A stretch of DNA of 64,000 nucleotides from Vibrio pacinii DSM 19139. GTDB lineage: Bacteria > Pseudomonadota > Gammaproteobacteria > Enterobacterales > Vibrionaceae. The DNA lies in NCBI RefSeq assembly GCF_000711795.1, contig NZ_JONH01000018.1:1-64000 (forward strand). Direction: 5' to 3'. Below, one piece after another: positions 20,917-32,365 of this stretch. Every line of letters starts with the position of its first letter. The first letter of the stretch is position 1. The notes under the pieces were generated by a model. That model worked only from the letters and a program-made list of their open reading frames with translations. It was not told the origin of the DNA and ran no database searches. The position numbers and the translations under genes are program-made.

Positions 20917-21741
20917 ATGAGTCAACAAGCACTGATCTCTCGGATTAATGAGCTACCGCGTATTGAAAGTGTTCTGCAAGAGCTATTGGAGATGGTCAAT
21001 CGTGACACCATCGATTTTAGCGAATTGGCACATAAAATGGCTATGGATCAGGTGTTACTGGCACGTGTGCTAAGAATGGCCAACTCAGCCCAGTTTGGTG
21101 GTGTTAAGGGCATTTCTAATATTAATGATGCCATCGTCCGGATCGGTATTGGTGCCATTCGCAACCTCATCTCCTCATCGATTCTTGCGTCGAGCTTTCC
21201 CAAGATCGACACCATCAATATTAAAGATTACTGGGCCGCGACGTTTGAGATTTCCACCATTGCGAGTACCGTGGCGAAAGACATTAAACTTGACCCAAAC
21301 GAGGCGTTTACTACCGGTATCTTACACAATATTGGTGAGTTGATGATTCACACTTTAGAGCCTGAAAAAGCTGTGGAGATCAACCGGCGTACCGCCGCAG
21401 GAGAAAATGCCGCTCAGGTGCAAAAAGAACTTTTGGGGGTTGATGCACAAGAGCTTGGTGCTGTATTAGCGGAAAGCTGGAAATTTCCTACTCAACTGGT
21501 CGATGCGATTGCCAATGTTAATCACCCGAGCAAAGCGGTAGAGTCGAAGCGTTTGGCGTGTTTACTCTATCTTGCGCGTGATGCCCATTACTGTTGGGAC
21601 AACCTGTTTGAAGCGCGAGATAAACAGCGTTATCTCGCTAAAAGTAAAGCGGCGCAAGCCTTACACGTATCACCAGAGTTGGCGAGTAAAATTGATGCGG
21701 TGCGAGGTCAGGGCAGTGAATTGGCCTATCAACTGTTCTAG
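20917..21741 (+). CDS. HDOD-domain protein
   Basis: A 274-residue protein that is essentially one HDOD domain: LARVLRMANSAQFG, DAIVRIGIGAIRNL and TTGILHNIGELMIH. These degenerate HD proteins usually act as signalling or assembly adaptors rather than hydrolases. I chose ATG 20917 because AGGAG sits 8 bases upstream. The in-frame GTG at 20908 overlaps that ribosome binding site. Confidence 0.88.
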   Translation: MSQQALISRINELPRIESVLQELLEMVNRDTIDFSELAHKMAMDQVLLARVLRMANSAQFGGVKGISNINDAIVRIGIGAIRNLISSSILASSFPKIDTINIKDYWAATFEISTIASTVAKDIKLDPNEAFTTGILHNIGELMIHTLEPEKAVEINRRTAAGENAAQVQKELLGVDAQELGAVLAESWKFPTQLVDAIANVNHPSKAVESKRLACLLYLARDAHYCWDNLFEARDKQRYLAKSKAAQALHVSPELASKIDAVRGQGSELAYQLF

Positions 21742-21766
21742 GCTAATCTCCTCGCTTAACAACATG

Positions 21767-22672
21767 CTATGCCGACTGCTTGCTGAGATCTTTTTTCTTG
21801 AACTTGATCTGTTGGATCACTAATCCGGTCACGATTAGCAATAAACCGATGAGTGTGGTCGGATGGATATGCTCACCGATAATGGTTGCAAGTAGCATCA
21901 AAGAGATAAAAGGCGAGGCAAAGATCAGGTTGCTGATGCGTGCGGTATTTTGCGTCAGCTTCAGAGCGCTGAGCCACAGCACAAACGTCACCCCCATTTC
22001 AAATAGTCCCACATAGGTCACGGCAAGCCAGCCTTGAGTGCTGATGTGGCTAAAGCTATTACCTTCATAGAGTGCTAGGCCGATCGCGCAAGGGACAGCA
22101 ACCAAGAAGCCGAGTAACACACCAACCACAGGATCCGCTTTGTTTTTAGCATTAAGAATCCAATACCCAGCCCAAAGTAGCGTCGACAATAGCGCTAAAC
22201 CGACCCCTAGTGGGCTGTCAAAGTTTAACCCCAGCACATCGCCTTTGGTTGCAATGACAATCACGCCAAAGTAACTCAATGTGCAGGCAAGCCAATCTTG
22301 TTTACGAATCTTCTGACCGAGAAACACCGCTGCCATTAGGGTCAGCGTAATGGCCCAACTGTAGTTGATGGCTTGGGCCTGAGAGGCAGGCAACAGGTCG
22401 TAAGCTTTAAACAGAATAATATAATAGGCGAGTGGGTTAATCAGGCCAAGTAATAGGTAGTAAAACGGATTAGACATAAACGTAGTTGGCAGTTGTTTCA
22501 GCTTGCCTTGGATGGCACAAATTACCAGCAGCGCGATCGACGACACTATACTCGCGACCGTCAACATCTGAATCGGCGAGAATTCTGCCAATGTTAGTTT
22601 GAAGGCAGTGGCTACCGTTGACCAGAGTAATACGGCCGATAAAGCGAATCCTAAAGCGCGGCGCTCGTTCAT
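21767..22672 (-). CDS. EamA/DMT-family transporter
   Basis: A 301-residue integral membrane protein with about 10 transmembrane segments and paired EamA domains (WSTVATAFKLTL near the start, GLFEMGVTFVLWLSALKLT in the second half). I chose the start at 22672 (MNERRALGF), which has AAGGA just upstream. The frame extends 11 codons further without a better signal. The substrate is unknown. It is only distantly similar to the EamA protein at 17070. Confidence 0.82.
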   Translation of the reverse strand: MNERRALGFALSAVLLWSTVATAFKLTLAEFSPIQMLTVASIVSSIALLVICAIQGKLKQLPTTFMSNPFYYLLLGLINPLAYYIILFKAYDLLPASQAQAINYSWAITLTLMAAVFLGQKIRKQDWLACTLSYFGVIVIATKGDVLGLNFDSPLGVGLALLSTLLWAGYWILNAKNKADPVVGVLLGFLVAVPCAIGLALYEGNSFSHISTQGWLAVTYVGLFEMGVTFVLWLSALKLTQNTARISNLIFASPFISLMLLATIIGEHIHPTTLIGLLLIVTGLVIQQIKFKKKDLSKQSA

Positions 22673-22839
22673 GGTGTTCCTTATGCTTGTTGCTAACTTT
22701 GCCAAATACGTCAGTCAGTTGAGTGGGTCAGTATAAAGCGCCTAGTCTAGCTGCTTGATATCTAGCCGACAAACTGGACATTTATCCAGTGCTAAAATAC
22801 CATTGAATGTATCTTAGTTTGAATAGTTAAATCATTATT

Positions 22840-24390
22840 ATGCAATGGATTCTTGAGCATCAAAGCCTACTCACTAGCGGGGTAGTCAGTGCATTGGTTA
22901 GCGGTTTGGCCGTTGGCTGGTGGGTCAAACAGAAAATGCGTTTTGATAATCAGCTTCTGGAGCAACAACTCTCCTCCAATCAGCAGTTCGCCACTAGCCA
23001 AATTACGCAGTTGGAAAAAGAGCTACGTCAAGCACAGCAAGAGCTCGATCAATTAGATAGTGAACGAGATAAAGCCGCCTACGAGCTCAAACAATCCCAT
23101 GGCAAGTTGATGGCGGTCTTAGAGAAGCTGCGTTACTTTGAAGCGGTCAAGCAAGAGCGCCAACAGTATGCTGATGATCTCAATCAGGTGCGTGAACAAA
23201 AGTCTCAGCTCGAGGCGCAACTGCGTGAGCAAGAGGCGCGTCACGAGCAGAAAAACAGTGCTAATCAAGAAAAACTCCAGTTGCTTGAGCAGGCGGAAGA
23301 GCGACTGAAACAGCAATTTGAACAACTGGCCAATCAACTGTTTGAAGCGAAAACCGCTAAAGTGGATCAACAGAACCGTCAGAGTCTCGATGGTCTATTA
23401 TCGCCATTGCGTCAGCAGCTCGAAGGTTTCAAAAAGCAGGTCAACGACAGTTTTAATCAAGAAGCGAAAGAGCGCCACACCTTAGTTCACGAGCTGAAAA
23501 ACCTGCAACGCCTCAATGAACAGATGACCAAAGAAGCGCTTAACTTAACTCAAGCCTTGAAAGGCGATAACAAACAGCAAGGTAATTGGGGCGAGGTTGT
23601 GCTCGCGCGCGTGTTGGCCGAATCGGGGCTGCGCGAAGGTCATGAATATCAAACCCAAGTGAGTTTGCAAAATGAAGCGGGAAAGCGTTATCAACCGGAT
23701 GTAATTGTGCATTTACCGCAAGATAAGCAAGTGGTGATTGATTCGAAAATGGCCTTGGTCGCTTTTGAACGCTATTTTAATGCCGAAACCGATGTTGAGC
23801 GAGACAAGGCGCTAAGTGATCACTTACTTGCGCTTCGTGCTCATATCAAAGGATTATCTCAAAAGGATTATCATCAGCTCAAAGGTATTCAGAGCTTAGA
23901 TTATGTCTTGATGTTTATTCCGGTCGAGCCCGCATTTCAAGTCGCGATTCAAGCAGATCCAAGCTTAGTTAAAGATGCGATGGAGCAAAATATTATTTTA
24001 GTCAGCCCGACCACCTTGCTGGTGGCACTACGCACTATTGATAATTTGTGGCGCAATGATCGACAAAATCAAAATGCTAAAATTATCGCTGAACGTGCCA
24101 GCAAGCTGTATGACAAACTGCGGTTATTTGTCGATGATATGGAAAGCTTGGGTGGAGCACTCGACAGAGCGAATCAAAATTACCAAGGGGCAATGAACAA
24201 GCTAGCCACGGGGCGGGGTAATGTGATTCGCCAAGCGGAAAGTTTTAAACAGCTAGGGGTTGAGGTCAAAAAACCGATTTCAAGTGATTTGACTCAGTTG
24301 GCTCAGCAGGACCATTTCACAGAAAAGTCGTTGCCAGAGAAAAATGACTCTTTCGCCCAAAGACATCCGGATGAGGATAAAGTAAACTAA
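22840..24390 (+). CDS. rmuC: DNA recombination protein RmuC
   Basis: A 516-residue protein. It has one N-terminal membrane helix (about 10-27), a long coiled coil to about residue 240, then the RmuC nuclease-fold domain (QGNWGEVVLARVLAESGLREGHEY, quoted by its core GNWGEVVLARVL; VIDSKMALVAFERYF; FIPVEPAFQ). RmuC limits rearrangements at inverted repeats in E. coli. It is followed by ubiE in the same orientation, as in E. coli. Confidence 0.94.
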   Translation: MQWILEHQSLLTSGVVSALVSGLAVGWWVKQKMRFDNQLLEQQLSSNQQFATSQITQLEKELRQAQQELDQLDSERDKAAYELKQSHGKLMAVLEKLRYFEAVKQERQQYADDLNQVREQKSQLEAQLREQEARHEQKNSANQEKLQLLEQAEERLKQQFEQLANQLFEAKTAKVDQQNRQSLDGLLSPLRQQLEGFKKQVNDSFNQEAKERHTLVHELKNLQRLNEQMTKEALNLTQALKGDNKQQGNWGEVVLARVLAESGLREGHEYQTQVSLQNEAGKRYQPDVIVHLPQDKQVVIDSKMALVAFERYFNAETDVERDKALSDHLLALRAHIKGLSQKDYHQLKGIQSLDYVLMFIPVEPAFQVAIQADPSLVKDAMEQNIILVSPTTLLVALRTIDNLWRNDRQNQNAKIIAERASKLYDKLRLFVDDMESLGGALDRANQNYQGAMNKLATGRGNVIRQAESFKQLGVEVKKPISSDLTQLAQQDHFTEKSLPEKNDSFAQRHPDEDKVN

Positions 24391-24445
24391 TCGCCCGCAG
24401 TGCGAGGCCTTCATAATACAACGCACTGCTTGAAGAGGAATCATC

Positions 24446-25228
24446 ATGACGGATACAAGCGTGCAATCGAATACAGCTTTAGAATCAAATGAAACCACGC
24501 ATTTTGGTTTCACCACCGTAGCGAAAGAAGAGAAAGTGGCTAAGGTCGCTCAGGTATTCCACTCTGTGGCAGCCAAATACGACATCATGAATGATTTGAT
24601 GTCGGGTGGTATTCATCGCCTATGGAAGCGTTTTACCATCGACTGCAGTGGTGTTCGTCCTGGTCAGCGAGTGTTAGACCTCGGTGGTGGTACTGGCGAT
24701 CTAACGGCTAAATTCTCACGCATCGTCGGCGAGAAAGGTCATGTCGTGTTGGCGGATATTAACAATTCGATGCTCAATGTTGGTCGTGACAAGCTACGTG
24801 ATAGCGGTATTGTTGGTAATGTTCACTACGTTCAAGCGAATGCCGAAGAGCTGCCGTTCCCTGATGACTATTTTGATGCTATCACCATCAGCTTCTGTCT
24901 ACGTAACGTGACCGATAAAGATAAAGCGTTGCGCTCGATGTATCGAGTACTTAAGCCCGGTGGGCGTTTATTGGTGTTGGAGTTTTCCAAACCAGTCTTA
25001 GAGCCGCTGTCAAAAATCTACGATACCTACTCGTTCCATCTACTGCCTAAAATGGGTGAGCTGGTGGCCAACGATGGTGAAAGTTACCGTTATTTGGCCG
25101 AATCTATTCGCATGCACCCTAACCAAGAAACCTTGAAAGGCATGATGGATCAAGCTGGCTTTGAGCAAACTAGCTACTACAACTTAACTGGTGGCATTGT
25201 TGCGCTGCACCGTGGTTACAAATTCTAA
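24446..25228 (+). CDS. ubiE: ubiquinone/menaquinone C-methyltransferase UbiE
   Basis: A 260-residue SAM methyltransferase with motif [16 protein letters not shown], the signature [19 protein letters not shown] and [21 protein letters not shown]. It methylates the ring carbon in both ubiquinone and menaquinone synthesis. It starts the ubiE-ubiJ-ubiB block. Confidence 0.97.
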   Translation: MTDTSVQSNTALESNETTHFGFTTVAKEEKVAKVAQVFHSVAAKYDIMNDLMSGGIHRLWKRFTIDCSGVRPGQRVLDLGGGTGDLTAKFSRIVGEKGHVVLADINNSMLNVGRDKLRDSGIVGNVHYVQANAEELPFPDDYFDAITISFCLRNVTDKDKALRSMYRVLKPGGRLLVLEFSKPVLEPLSKIYDTYSFHLLPKMGELVANDGESYRYLAESIRMHPNQETLKGMMDQAGFEQTSYYNLTGGIVALHRGYKF

Positions 25229-25239
25229 GGTAGGGTGTT

Positions 25240-25845
25240 ATGCCATTTGAACCGCTTGTCACTGCTGTGATTGAAACTACGCTGAATACATTAATTAACG
25301 ATGACCCTGAATTGGGTCGTCGTCTTGCTCGTCTAAAAGGTCAGGTGATTCAAGTCCATCTTAAGGAAGTGAATAAAACGCTGACCTTCATCTTTAGTCA
25401 GCAGATTGATGTGTTAGCCCACTATGAAGGTCAGCCCGATTGCTACCTGTCACTCAATCTCTCTGTCTTACCTGAACTGCGCGACCAATCCAATATCACT
25501 AAATTGATCAAACAAGACAAGTTGGTGTTGGAAGGGGATATTCAGTTGGCGCAGAAGTTCTCGCAGTTGATGACGGACTGTAAGCCTGATATCGAAGAGT
25601 GGCTATCAAGAGTGACTGGCGATGTGGTGGCACATACGGTTGTGCAAGGGGTGACTAACCTTGGTCATTTGGTTAAAGCGCAGGCCAGTAAGCACCAGCA
25701 TCATCTGGCCCAAGTCTTTACCGAAGAGTGGAGAATCGCTCCGCCACCACTTGAGGTCGCGCATTTTTGCGATCAAGTGGATGAGGTTAAAAGCCAGGCG
25801 GCGCGTATTGAAGCTAAGCTCAATCAACTACTGGAGCGTGCATGA
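25240..25845 (+). CDS. ubiJ: ubiquinone biosynthesis accessory factor UbiJ
   Basis: A 201-residue protein with an SCP2 lipid-binding domain in the N-terminal half ([33 protein letters not shown]) and a helical C-terminus. UbiJ binds ubiquinone intermediates in the Ubi metabolon together with UbiK, which is encoded at 45115. It overlaps ubiB by 4 bases (ATGA). Confidence 0.94.
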   Translation: MPFEPLVTAVIETTLNTLINDDPELGRRLARLKGQVIQVHLKEVNKTLTFIFSQQIDVLAHYEGQPDCYLSLNLSVLPELRDQSNITKLIKQDKLVLEGDIQLAQKFSQLMTDCKPDIEEWLSRVTGDVVAHTVVQGVTNLGHLVKAQASKHQHHLAQVFTEEWRIAPPPLEVAHFCDQVDEVKSQAARIEAKLNQLLERA

Positions 25846-27476
25846 CACTTTCCGAGCTGCGTCGCCTCTATCATATTGTTCGCGTCCAATTAGAGTATGG
25901 TTTGGATGAGTTGCTACCGACTCATCAACTGACCAAAGCGCCAATATTAGTCAGAAAAAGCCTGTTCTGGATTAAAAATAAGCATGCTGACAAGCCGCTT
26001 GGTGAACGCTTACGTCTTGCGTTGCAAGAGCTAGGGCCGGTGTGGATTAAATTTGGTCAGATGATGTCGACAAGGCGCGATCTGTTCCCACCGCACATCG
26101 CGGATCCACTGGCTTTATTGCAAGACCAGGTCTCGCCCTTTGATGGTCAGTTGGCCAAACAACAAATTGAGCAAGCGCTTGGTGGCCCGCTGGAAACCTG
26201 GTTCGATGATTTTGCCATAGAGCCGCTTGCGTCAGCATCAATCGCTCAGGTTCATACTGCCACGCTGAAGTCGACTAACCAAGAAGTGGTATTAAAGGTC
26301 ATCAGGCCGGATATTCGTCCAGTCATTGATGCAGATCTAAAACTGATGTATCGCATGGCGCGTATAGTCGCCAAAGCAACGCCTGAAACACGCCGTTTAA
26401 AACCGGTTGAAGTGGTTCGTGAGTACGAGAAAACTTTGCTCGATGAACTTGATTTAAGACGAGAAGCGGCCAACGCGATTCAACTTAGACGCAACTTTGA
26501 AGGCAGTGAAGAACTGTATGTTCCAGAGATTATTACTGACTTTAGTAATAAAAATGTCATGGTTTCTGAGCGAATATATGGCATCCAGGTGTCTGACATC
26601 GAAGGACTGGTCGCAAACGGTACCAACATGAAATTACTTGCGGAACGTGGCGTGAGCGTGTTTTTCACCCAAGTCTTTCGTGATAGCTTCTTTCATGCTG
26701 ACATGCATCCGGGTAATGTTTTTGTTGAGCCGAAGCACCCTGAAAATCCACGTTGGATTGGTTTGGACTGCGGTATCGTTGGTACGTTAAACAGTGAAGA
26801 TAAGCGTTATTTAGCGGAAAACTTCTTAGCCTTTTTTAATCGCGATTACCGCCGCGTCGCTGAGTTGCATGTAGAGTCCGGTTGGGTTCCACGTGAAACC
26901 AATGTCGATGAGTTTGAGTTTGCGATTCGCATCGTGTGTGAGCCTATTTTCGCTAAACCCCTGTGCGAAATTTCGTTTGGCCATGTGTTGTTGAATCTAT
27001 TTAACACCGCGCGTCGCTTTAATATGGAAGTGCAGCCTCAGTTGGTATTGCTGCAAAAAACCTTACTTTATGTCGAAGGTTTAGGTCGCCAGCTCTACCC
27101 ACAACTTGATTTATGGGAAACCGCGAAGCCTTTCTTGGAAGAGTGGATGATGAATCAGGTTGGCCCTAAAGCGGTGATCAACGCGGTGAAAGACCGCGCG
27201 CCATTTTGGGCAGAGAAACTGCCAGAACTACCAGAGCTACTGTATGATAGCTTACGCCAAGGTAAAATGATGAATCAACGCATTGATCAGCTTTACCAAG
27301 GTTATCGCTCAACAAAGCGACAACAGGCGACCGGAAAATTTTTATTTGGTGTTGGAGCCACATTAGTCGTATGCTCGGCAATATTGGTTAACAGCCCCTA
27401 TGAGCAACTTTCATTGGCCAGTGCCTTTGGTGGTGTCACATTTTGGTTGCTTAGTTGGCGAGCTTACCGTCAATAG
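25842..27476 (+). CDS. ubiB: ubiquinone biosynthesis kinase-like protein UbiB
   Basis: A 544-residue member of the ABC1/ADCK atypical kinase family, with the KxGQ motif ([11 protein letters not shown]), an Ala-rich nucleotide loop ([12 protein letters not shown]), catalytic-type [12 protein letters not shown] and [10 protein letters not shown]. Two transmembrane helices end the protein. It supports the aerobic ubiquinone pathway at the inner membrane. A parS site lies in the frame at 26885. Confidence 0.95.
   Translation: MTLSELRRLYHIVRVQLEYGLDELLPTHQLTKAPILVRKSLFWIKNKHADKPLGERLRLALQELGPVWIKFGQMMSTRRDLFPPHIADPLALLQDQVSPFDGQLAKQQIEQALGGPLETWFDDFAIEPLASASIAQVHTATLKSTNQEVVLKVIRPDIRPVIDADLKLMYRMARIVAKATPETRRLKPVEVVREYEKTLLDELDLRREAANAIQLRRNFEGSEELYVPEIITDFSNKNVMVSERIYGIQVSDIEGLVANGTNMKLLAERGVSVFFTQVFRDSFFHADMHPGNVFVEPKHPENPRWIGLDCGIVGTLNSEDKRYLAENFLAFFNRDYRRVAELHVESGWVPRETNVDEFEFAIRIVCEPIFAKPLCEISFGHVLLNLFNTARRFNMEVQPQLVLLQKTLLYVEGLGRQLYPQLDLWETAKPFLEEWMMNQVGPKAVINAVKDRAPFWAEKLPELPELLYDSLRQGKMMNQRIDQLYQGYRSTKRQQATGKFLFGVGATLVVCSAILVNSPYEQLSLASAFGGVTFWLLSWRAYRQ
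26885..26900. other. parS centromere site inside ubiB
   Basis: GGTTCCACGTGAAACC fits NGTTNCACGTGAAACN at every fixed base. It is the fourth and most distant parS in the window. Confidence 0.88.
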
Positions 27477-27526
27477 ACGTTAAACTCTTGAAATGAATTT
27501 GTTTAATAAGACCCGAGGTAAAAAGA

Positions 27527-27781
27527 ATGGGTGGTATTAGTATTTGGCAACTTTTGATTATTGCTGTGATTGTCGTGCTTCTTTTTGGTACTAAAAAACT
27601 GCGCGGTATTGGTGGCGATCTTGGTGGTGCAGTCAAAGGTTTTAAGAAAGCCATGAGCGAAGACGACGCGGCTAAGAAAGACGCTGACTTCGAGCAAAAA
27701 GATCTCGATCAGCAAAAGAGTGTAGGGCAGCAGAAAACCGAGTCGACTGCTGACACTAAGAAAGACAAAGAGCAGGCATAA
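27527..27781 (+). CDS. tatA: Sec-independent translocase subunit TatA
   Basis: An 84-residue protein with an N-terminal transmembrane helix ([18 protein letters not shown]), the conserved FG hinge, an amphipathic helix ([20 protein letters not shown]) and a charged tail. TatA oligomers form the pore that carries folded twin-arginine proteins. It is the first gene of tatABC, 50 bases after ubiB. Confidence 0.95.
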   Translation: MGGISIWQLLIIAVIVVLLFGTKKLRGIGGDLGGAVKGFKKAMSEDDAAKKDADFEQKDLDQQKSVGQQKTESTADTKKDKEQA

Positions 27782-27784
27782 CCG

Positions 27785-28216
27785 GTGTTTGATATCGGTT
27801 TTTGGGAACTGGTATTAATATCTGTCGTTGGGCTTGTAGTGCTTGGTCCTGAGCGTTTACCTCATGCCATTCGCAGTGTTTCCAAGTTTATTGGTGCGGC
27901 GAAAAACATGGCCAATAGCGTGAAAGACGAACTGTCACATGAGTTGAAAGTTCAAGAGCTACAAGACAACTTGCGTAAAGCTGAGAAAATGGGCATGGAA
28001 GATTTATCACCTGAACTGAAATCTTCCGTCGAACAGCTCAAACAAGCAGCGCAAGACGTTCAACGCCCGTATGCGAGCAAAAGCGACTCAACCAGTAAGC
28101 GTGTTGAGACTGACAGCGAGCTAGCAGATAGCGCTGACAGTGCTGATGACTCCAAGCAACCGACTGAACAACTTGATGTTCAGCCGTTGTCACAGGCAGA
28201 TAAAAAAGCCGAATAG
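27785..28216 (+). CDS. tatB: Sec-independent translocase subunit TatB
   Basis: A 143-residue protein starting at GTG 27785, with an N-terminal helix containing the invariant Glu ([25 protein letters not shown], quoted by its core [20 protein letters not shown]). An amphipathic helix and an acidic, low-complexity tail follow. TatB forms the receptor complex with TatC. It is 3 bases after tatA. Confidence 0.95.
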   Translation: MFDIGFWELVLISVVGLVVLGPERLPHAIRSVSKFIGAAKNMANSVKDELSHELKVQELQDNLRKAEKMGMEDLSPELKSSVEQLKQAAQDVQRPYASKSDSTSKRVETDSELADSADSADDSKQPTEQLDVQPLSQADKKAE

Positions 28217-28225
28217 TCTCGCATT

Positions 28226-28254
28226 AGGAGGAGCTGCTAACCAGTAGCTCCTTT
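28226..28254 (+). other. stem-loop between tatB and tatC
   Basis: GGAGCT-loop-AGCTCC followed by TTTTC. It may be a partial terminator or processing stem that sets TatC below TatA/B levels. This is inference. Confidence 0.4.
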
Positions 28255-28279
28255 TCGATCTTTTACCGTAGAGGTTTCC

Positions 28280-29032
28280 ATGTCTTCTGTTGAGCAGACA
28301 CAACCTTTGATCAGCCATTTACTTGAGCTAAGAAATCGCTTACTGCGTGCTATTGTCGCAGTGTTAGTGGTGTTCTTGGGGCTGATCTATTTTGCCAATG
28401 ACATCTATGAGTTTGTTTCGGCGCCTTTAGTCGACAGGCTACCTGAGGGGGCGACAATGATCGCCACCGATGTCGCATCGCCTTTCTTTACGCCGTTAAA
28501 ATTGACGCTGATCGCGTCTATTTTTGTTGCGGTGCCGTTTATCTTGTATCAAGTGTGGGCTTTTGTTGCACCCGGTTTATACAAACATGAACGTCGTTTA
28601 GTCATGCCACTGCTGTTCTCGAGTTCACTGCTATTTTACTGCGGTGTGGCGTTTGCGTATTTTGTCGTATTCCCGTTGGTGTTTGGCTTCTTCACGGCAA
28701 TTTCACTTGGCGGGGTCGAGTTTGCCACTGATATCTCAAGTTATCTCGACTTTGTTCTGGCGCTGTTCTTGGCGTTCGGGATTGCGTTTGAAGTGCCAGT
28801 CGCGATCATCTTATTGTGTTGGACAGGCGCGACTGATCCGAAAAGCTTAAGTGAGAAGCGCCCGTATATTGTGGTGGCCGCGTTTGTCGTCGGCATGATG
28901 CTGACTCCGCCCGATATGATTTCGCAGACCTTACTGGCGATTCCGATGTGTTTACTGTTCGAAGTCGGCCTGTTCTTTGCCCGTTTTTATGTGCGCAAAG
29001 AACAAGATGAAGTCGACGACGAACAGGTTTAA
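28280..29032 (+). CDS. tatC: Sec-independent translocase subunit TatC
   Basis: A 250-residue protein with six transmembrane helices. The family signatures [34 protein letters not shown] and [14 protein letters not shown] are present. TatC recognises twin-arginine signal peptides. It is followed by an 8-bp tandem repeat and a bidirectional terminator. Confidence 0.97.
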   Translation: MSSVEQTQPLISHLLELRNRLLRAIVAVLVVFLGLIYFANDIYEFVSAPLVDRLPEGATMIATDVASPFFTPLKLTLIASIFVAVPFILYQVWAFVAPGLYKHERRLVMPLLFSSSLLFYCGVAFAYFVVFPLVFGFFTAISLGGVEFATDISSYLDFVLALFLAFGIAFEVPVAIILLCWTGATDPKSLSEKRPYIVVAAFVVGMMLTPPDMISQTLLAIPMCLLFEVGLFFARFYVRKEQDEVDDEQV

Positions 29033-29062
29033 AACAATAAAACAATAAAACAATAAAACAAA
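29031..29062 (+). repeat. 8-bp tandem repeat AAAACAAT, about four copies
   Basis: Three exact AAAACAAT units and a fourth ending in A begin in the tatC stop codon and run to the terminator stem. Confidence 0.85.
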
Positions 29063-29090
29063 AGAGCGGGTACTATCCCGCTCTTTTTCG
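29060..29090. terminator. bidirectional terminator between tatC and the antiporter gene
   Basis: AAAGAGCGGG-TACTAT-CCCGCTCTTTTT lies between convergent genes and has T-rich tails on both strands. Confidence 0.88.
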
Positions 29091-30293
29091 TTAGTCTTTG
29101 CCTATTCGTTCAGCCAGTGGACGGGCCGTAATGCCATGCAAGACTAAACTCAGTATCACCGTACAAGTGACTGTGAGTGCTATAAACTGACCGCCAGGCA
29201 AATCCGCATCCAGCACAATAATGGTGAACACGATACTTGCCAGGCCACGTGGACCAAACCAACCCATAAATAATCGATGACCCTTTGGTACTGAGGTGCC
29301 TAAGAACGAAAGGTAGATGGGTAGCATACGCACTAGCGTGAGGCTGATGAGTGCATAAACAATCATGTTGGCTGAAAATAGGCCAATCACTTGACCAATG
29401 ACTGCCGCGCCAAACAGTATCCAAGTTAGCATTGCTAATAGTTCAGCCATACTTTCAGTGGTTAACACTAGTTTGTGTTTATGACGAGACGCCAAATGGC
29501 CGAATAACAGACCTCCTGTAAAAGCGGCGATGTAACCACTACCATGAAGGGTTTGCGCTAAGCCAAAACTGCTAAGGGCGATGGCCCCGACGGTCAGTTG
29601 AGACCAAACTTCACTCAGCCAATCTTTGCTAGCACTCCACTGCAACAGCTTTGCGCCGATATAGGCCAACGAGAGCCCGACGACCATCCCAATTCCCAGC
29701 TCTTCGGCAAACACCATTAATGCATGGCTAGTCGTGAGTTGCGAATCAGTGGAACTGGTCGCTATCGCGATAAGTAAGAGCAAAATAGGCACACACATGC
29801 CGTCATTGAGGCCGCTTTCTACATTTAAGCCTTCGCTGACAGGCGCTGGTACTTTCGGATTTGAAATCACCGCCTTGCCTAAGGCAGCATCAGTGGCTGC
29901 CAACATAGTGGCGAGGATAGCGGCTTCGACCAAAGACAACACATCCAATAAGACAACGGCAAACAGGGTGCCCAAGACAATCGCCCCTGGCAAACCAAGC
30001 AGTAGCATTCTTACTGGATACATGGCCTTTTGTTTTAACACAGTCAGATTGGATTGCGCCGCGTCTGAGAATAAGATTAAAGCGAGAGTTAGATCGACGA
30101 ACAACCTTAATTGATTCATTTCTAAGGATTCACCAATAATGGCAAAACCATACTCGCCAAGTAACAGGCCCACGATCACGTAGACGATCGGGCCTGAAAT
30201 TCCAGAGTTCTCGATACGTTTTGCAATCAGCGTGTAGAAAAAAACAATCCCTGCGATAAGGCTCATCACGGCGTAAATATGTTCTAAATCCAT
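29091..30293 (-). CDS. Na+/H+ antiporter, CPA1/NhaP type
   Basis: A 400-residue membrane protein with about 12 transmembrane segments. It shows the CPA1 ion-site motifs LAATDAALG and VESGLNDG, plus GWFGPRGLASIVF late in the protein. It should exchange Na+ or K+ for protons at the inner membrane, fitting a marine or brackish host. Which cation is exported is not readable here. Confidence 0.87.
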   Translation of the reverse strand: MDLEHIYAVMSLIAGIVFFYTLIAKRIENSGISGPIVYVIVGLLLGEYGFAIIGESLEMNQLRLFVDLTLALILFSDAAQSNLTVLKQKAMYPVRMLLLGLPGAIVLGTLFAVVLLDVLSLVEAAILATMLAATDAALGKAVISNPKVPAPVSEGLNVESGLNDGMCVPILLLLIAIATSSTDSQLTTSHALMVFAEELGIGMVVGLSLAYIGAKLLQWSASKDWLSEVWSQLTVGAIALSSFGLAQTLHGSGYIAAFTGGLLFGHLASRHKHKLVLTTESMAELLAMLTWILFGAAVIGQVIGLFSANMIVYALISLTLVRMLPIYLSFLGTSVPKGHRLFMGWFGPRGLASIVFTIIVLDADLPGGQFIALTVTCTVILSLVLHGITARPLAERIGKD

Positions 30294-30329
30294 GTAAACT
30301 TCCTTAATTTGAAGCGAGCTTTATCTTCA

Positions 30330-31100
30330 TTATCGGCTGCTTAAGTTAAATAGAGCCTCAGCATTGGCGGTCGTTTGTCTATCAACATCATCAATGCTGA
30401 TATCACGTAGAGTTGCCACTCGTTCGGCAACCAAATGAGTGTAAGCGGGCTCATTGCGCTTACCTCGGTGTGGAACTGGGGCCAAGTAAGGGCAATCTGT
30501 TTCGAGAATCACATAATCCATATCAAGCTCAGGGATTACTTTATCCATACCACCGTTTTTAAACGTAGAGACGCCACCAAGCCCAAGGTGGAACCCTAAG
30601 CCGTTGATCGCATGCGCTTCTTCAAGGCTACCGCCGAAGCAGTGAAACACGCCTGACAGTGTCCCATCTTGTTCTTTACTCAGTAGAGTTAAGGTCTCTT
30701 GTATTGAGTCTCTGGTATGAATCACCACTGGCAGTTGCATCTCTTTGGCCCAATTGAGTTGGGTGATAAATGCCATCTCTTGCTCGGCTTTAAAGGTTTT
30801 GTCCCAGTAGAGATCAATGCCAATTTCACCAACGGCAATAAAGTGATGTTTGGCAAACCAAGAGTGAATGATATCGAGCGTCTGTTTGACGTTGCCATCG
30901 ACATAACAGGGGTGTAAACCCATCATCGAACGACAGATATTTGGGTACTTGGTTTCCGTAGCTAGCATGGGCTCAATCGACTCTAAGTCGATGTTGGGCA
31001 GCAGAATTTTATCAATGCCTTGAGCTAATGCGCGAGCAACAACGTCATCACGGTCATTATCAAATTCGCTGGCATAGATATGAGCATGGCTATCAATCAT
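30330..31100 (-). CDS. tatD: TatD-family metal-dependent DNase/hydrolase
   Basis: A 256-residue TIM-barrel hydrolase with metal ligands in MIDSHAHIYA, GEIGIDLYWD, VVIHTRDS, FHCFGGS and ETDCPYLAPVPHRG. I chose the start at 31100. A longer frame reaches 31193 with no better start. TatD proteins are 3'-5' exonucleases and are not needed for Tat export. The position near tatABC supports the name tatD over ycfH. Confidence 0.88.
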   Translation of the reverse strand: MIDSHAHIYASEFDNDRDDVVARALAQGIDKILLPNIDLESIEPMLATETKYPNICRSMMGLHPCYVDGNVKQTLDIIHSWFAKHHFIAVGEIGIDLYWDKTFKAEQEMAFITQLNWAKEMQLPVVIHTRDSIQETLTLLSKEQDGTLSGVFHCFGGSLEEAHAINGLGFHLGLGGVSTFKNGGMDKVIPELDMDYVILETDCPYLAPVPHRGKRNEPAYTHLVAERVATLRDISIDDVDRQTTANAEALFNLSSR

Positions 31101-31147
31101 GGTAAATCTCTTGGTTGATGAGAGGTCGTCAGTATACGGCAGTGTGA

Positions 31148-32299
<1,152 letters not shown>

Positions 32300-32322
32300 C
32301 ATCGCGAGTTAACCGACATTCC

Positions 32323-32348
32323 AAAGGCTGACGATTGTCAGCCTTTAT
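32323..32348 (+). terminator. hemB terminator
   Basis: AAAGGCTGAC-GATT-GTCAGCCTTTATT hairpin with a short T tract. Confidence 0.75.
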
Positions 32349-32365
32349 TCGTTTTAGGAGTAGGC

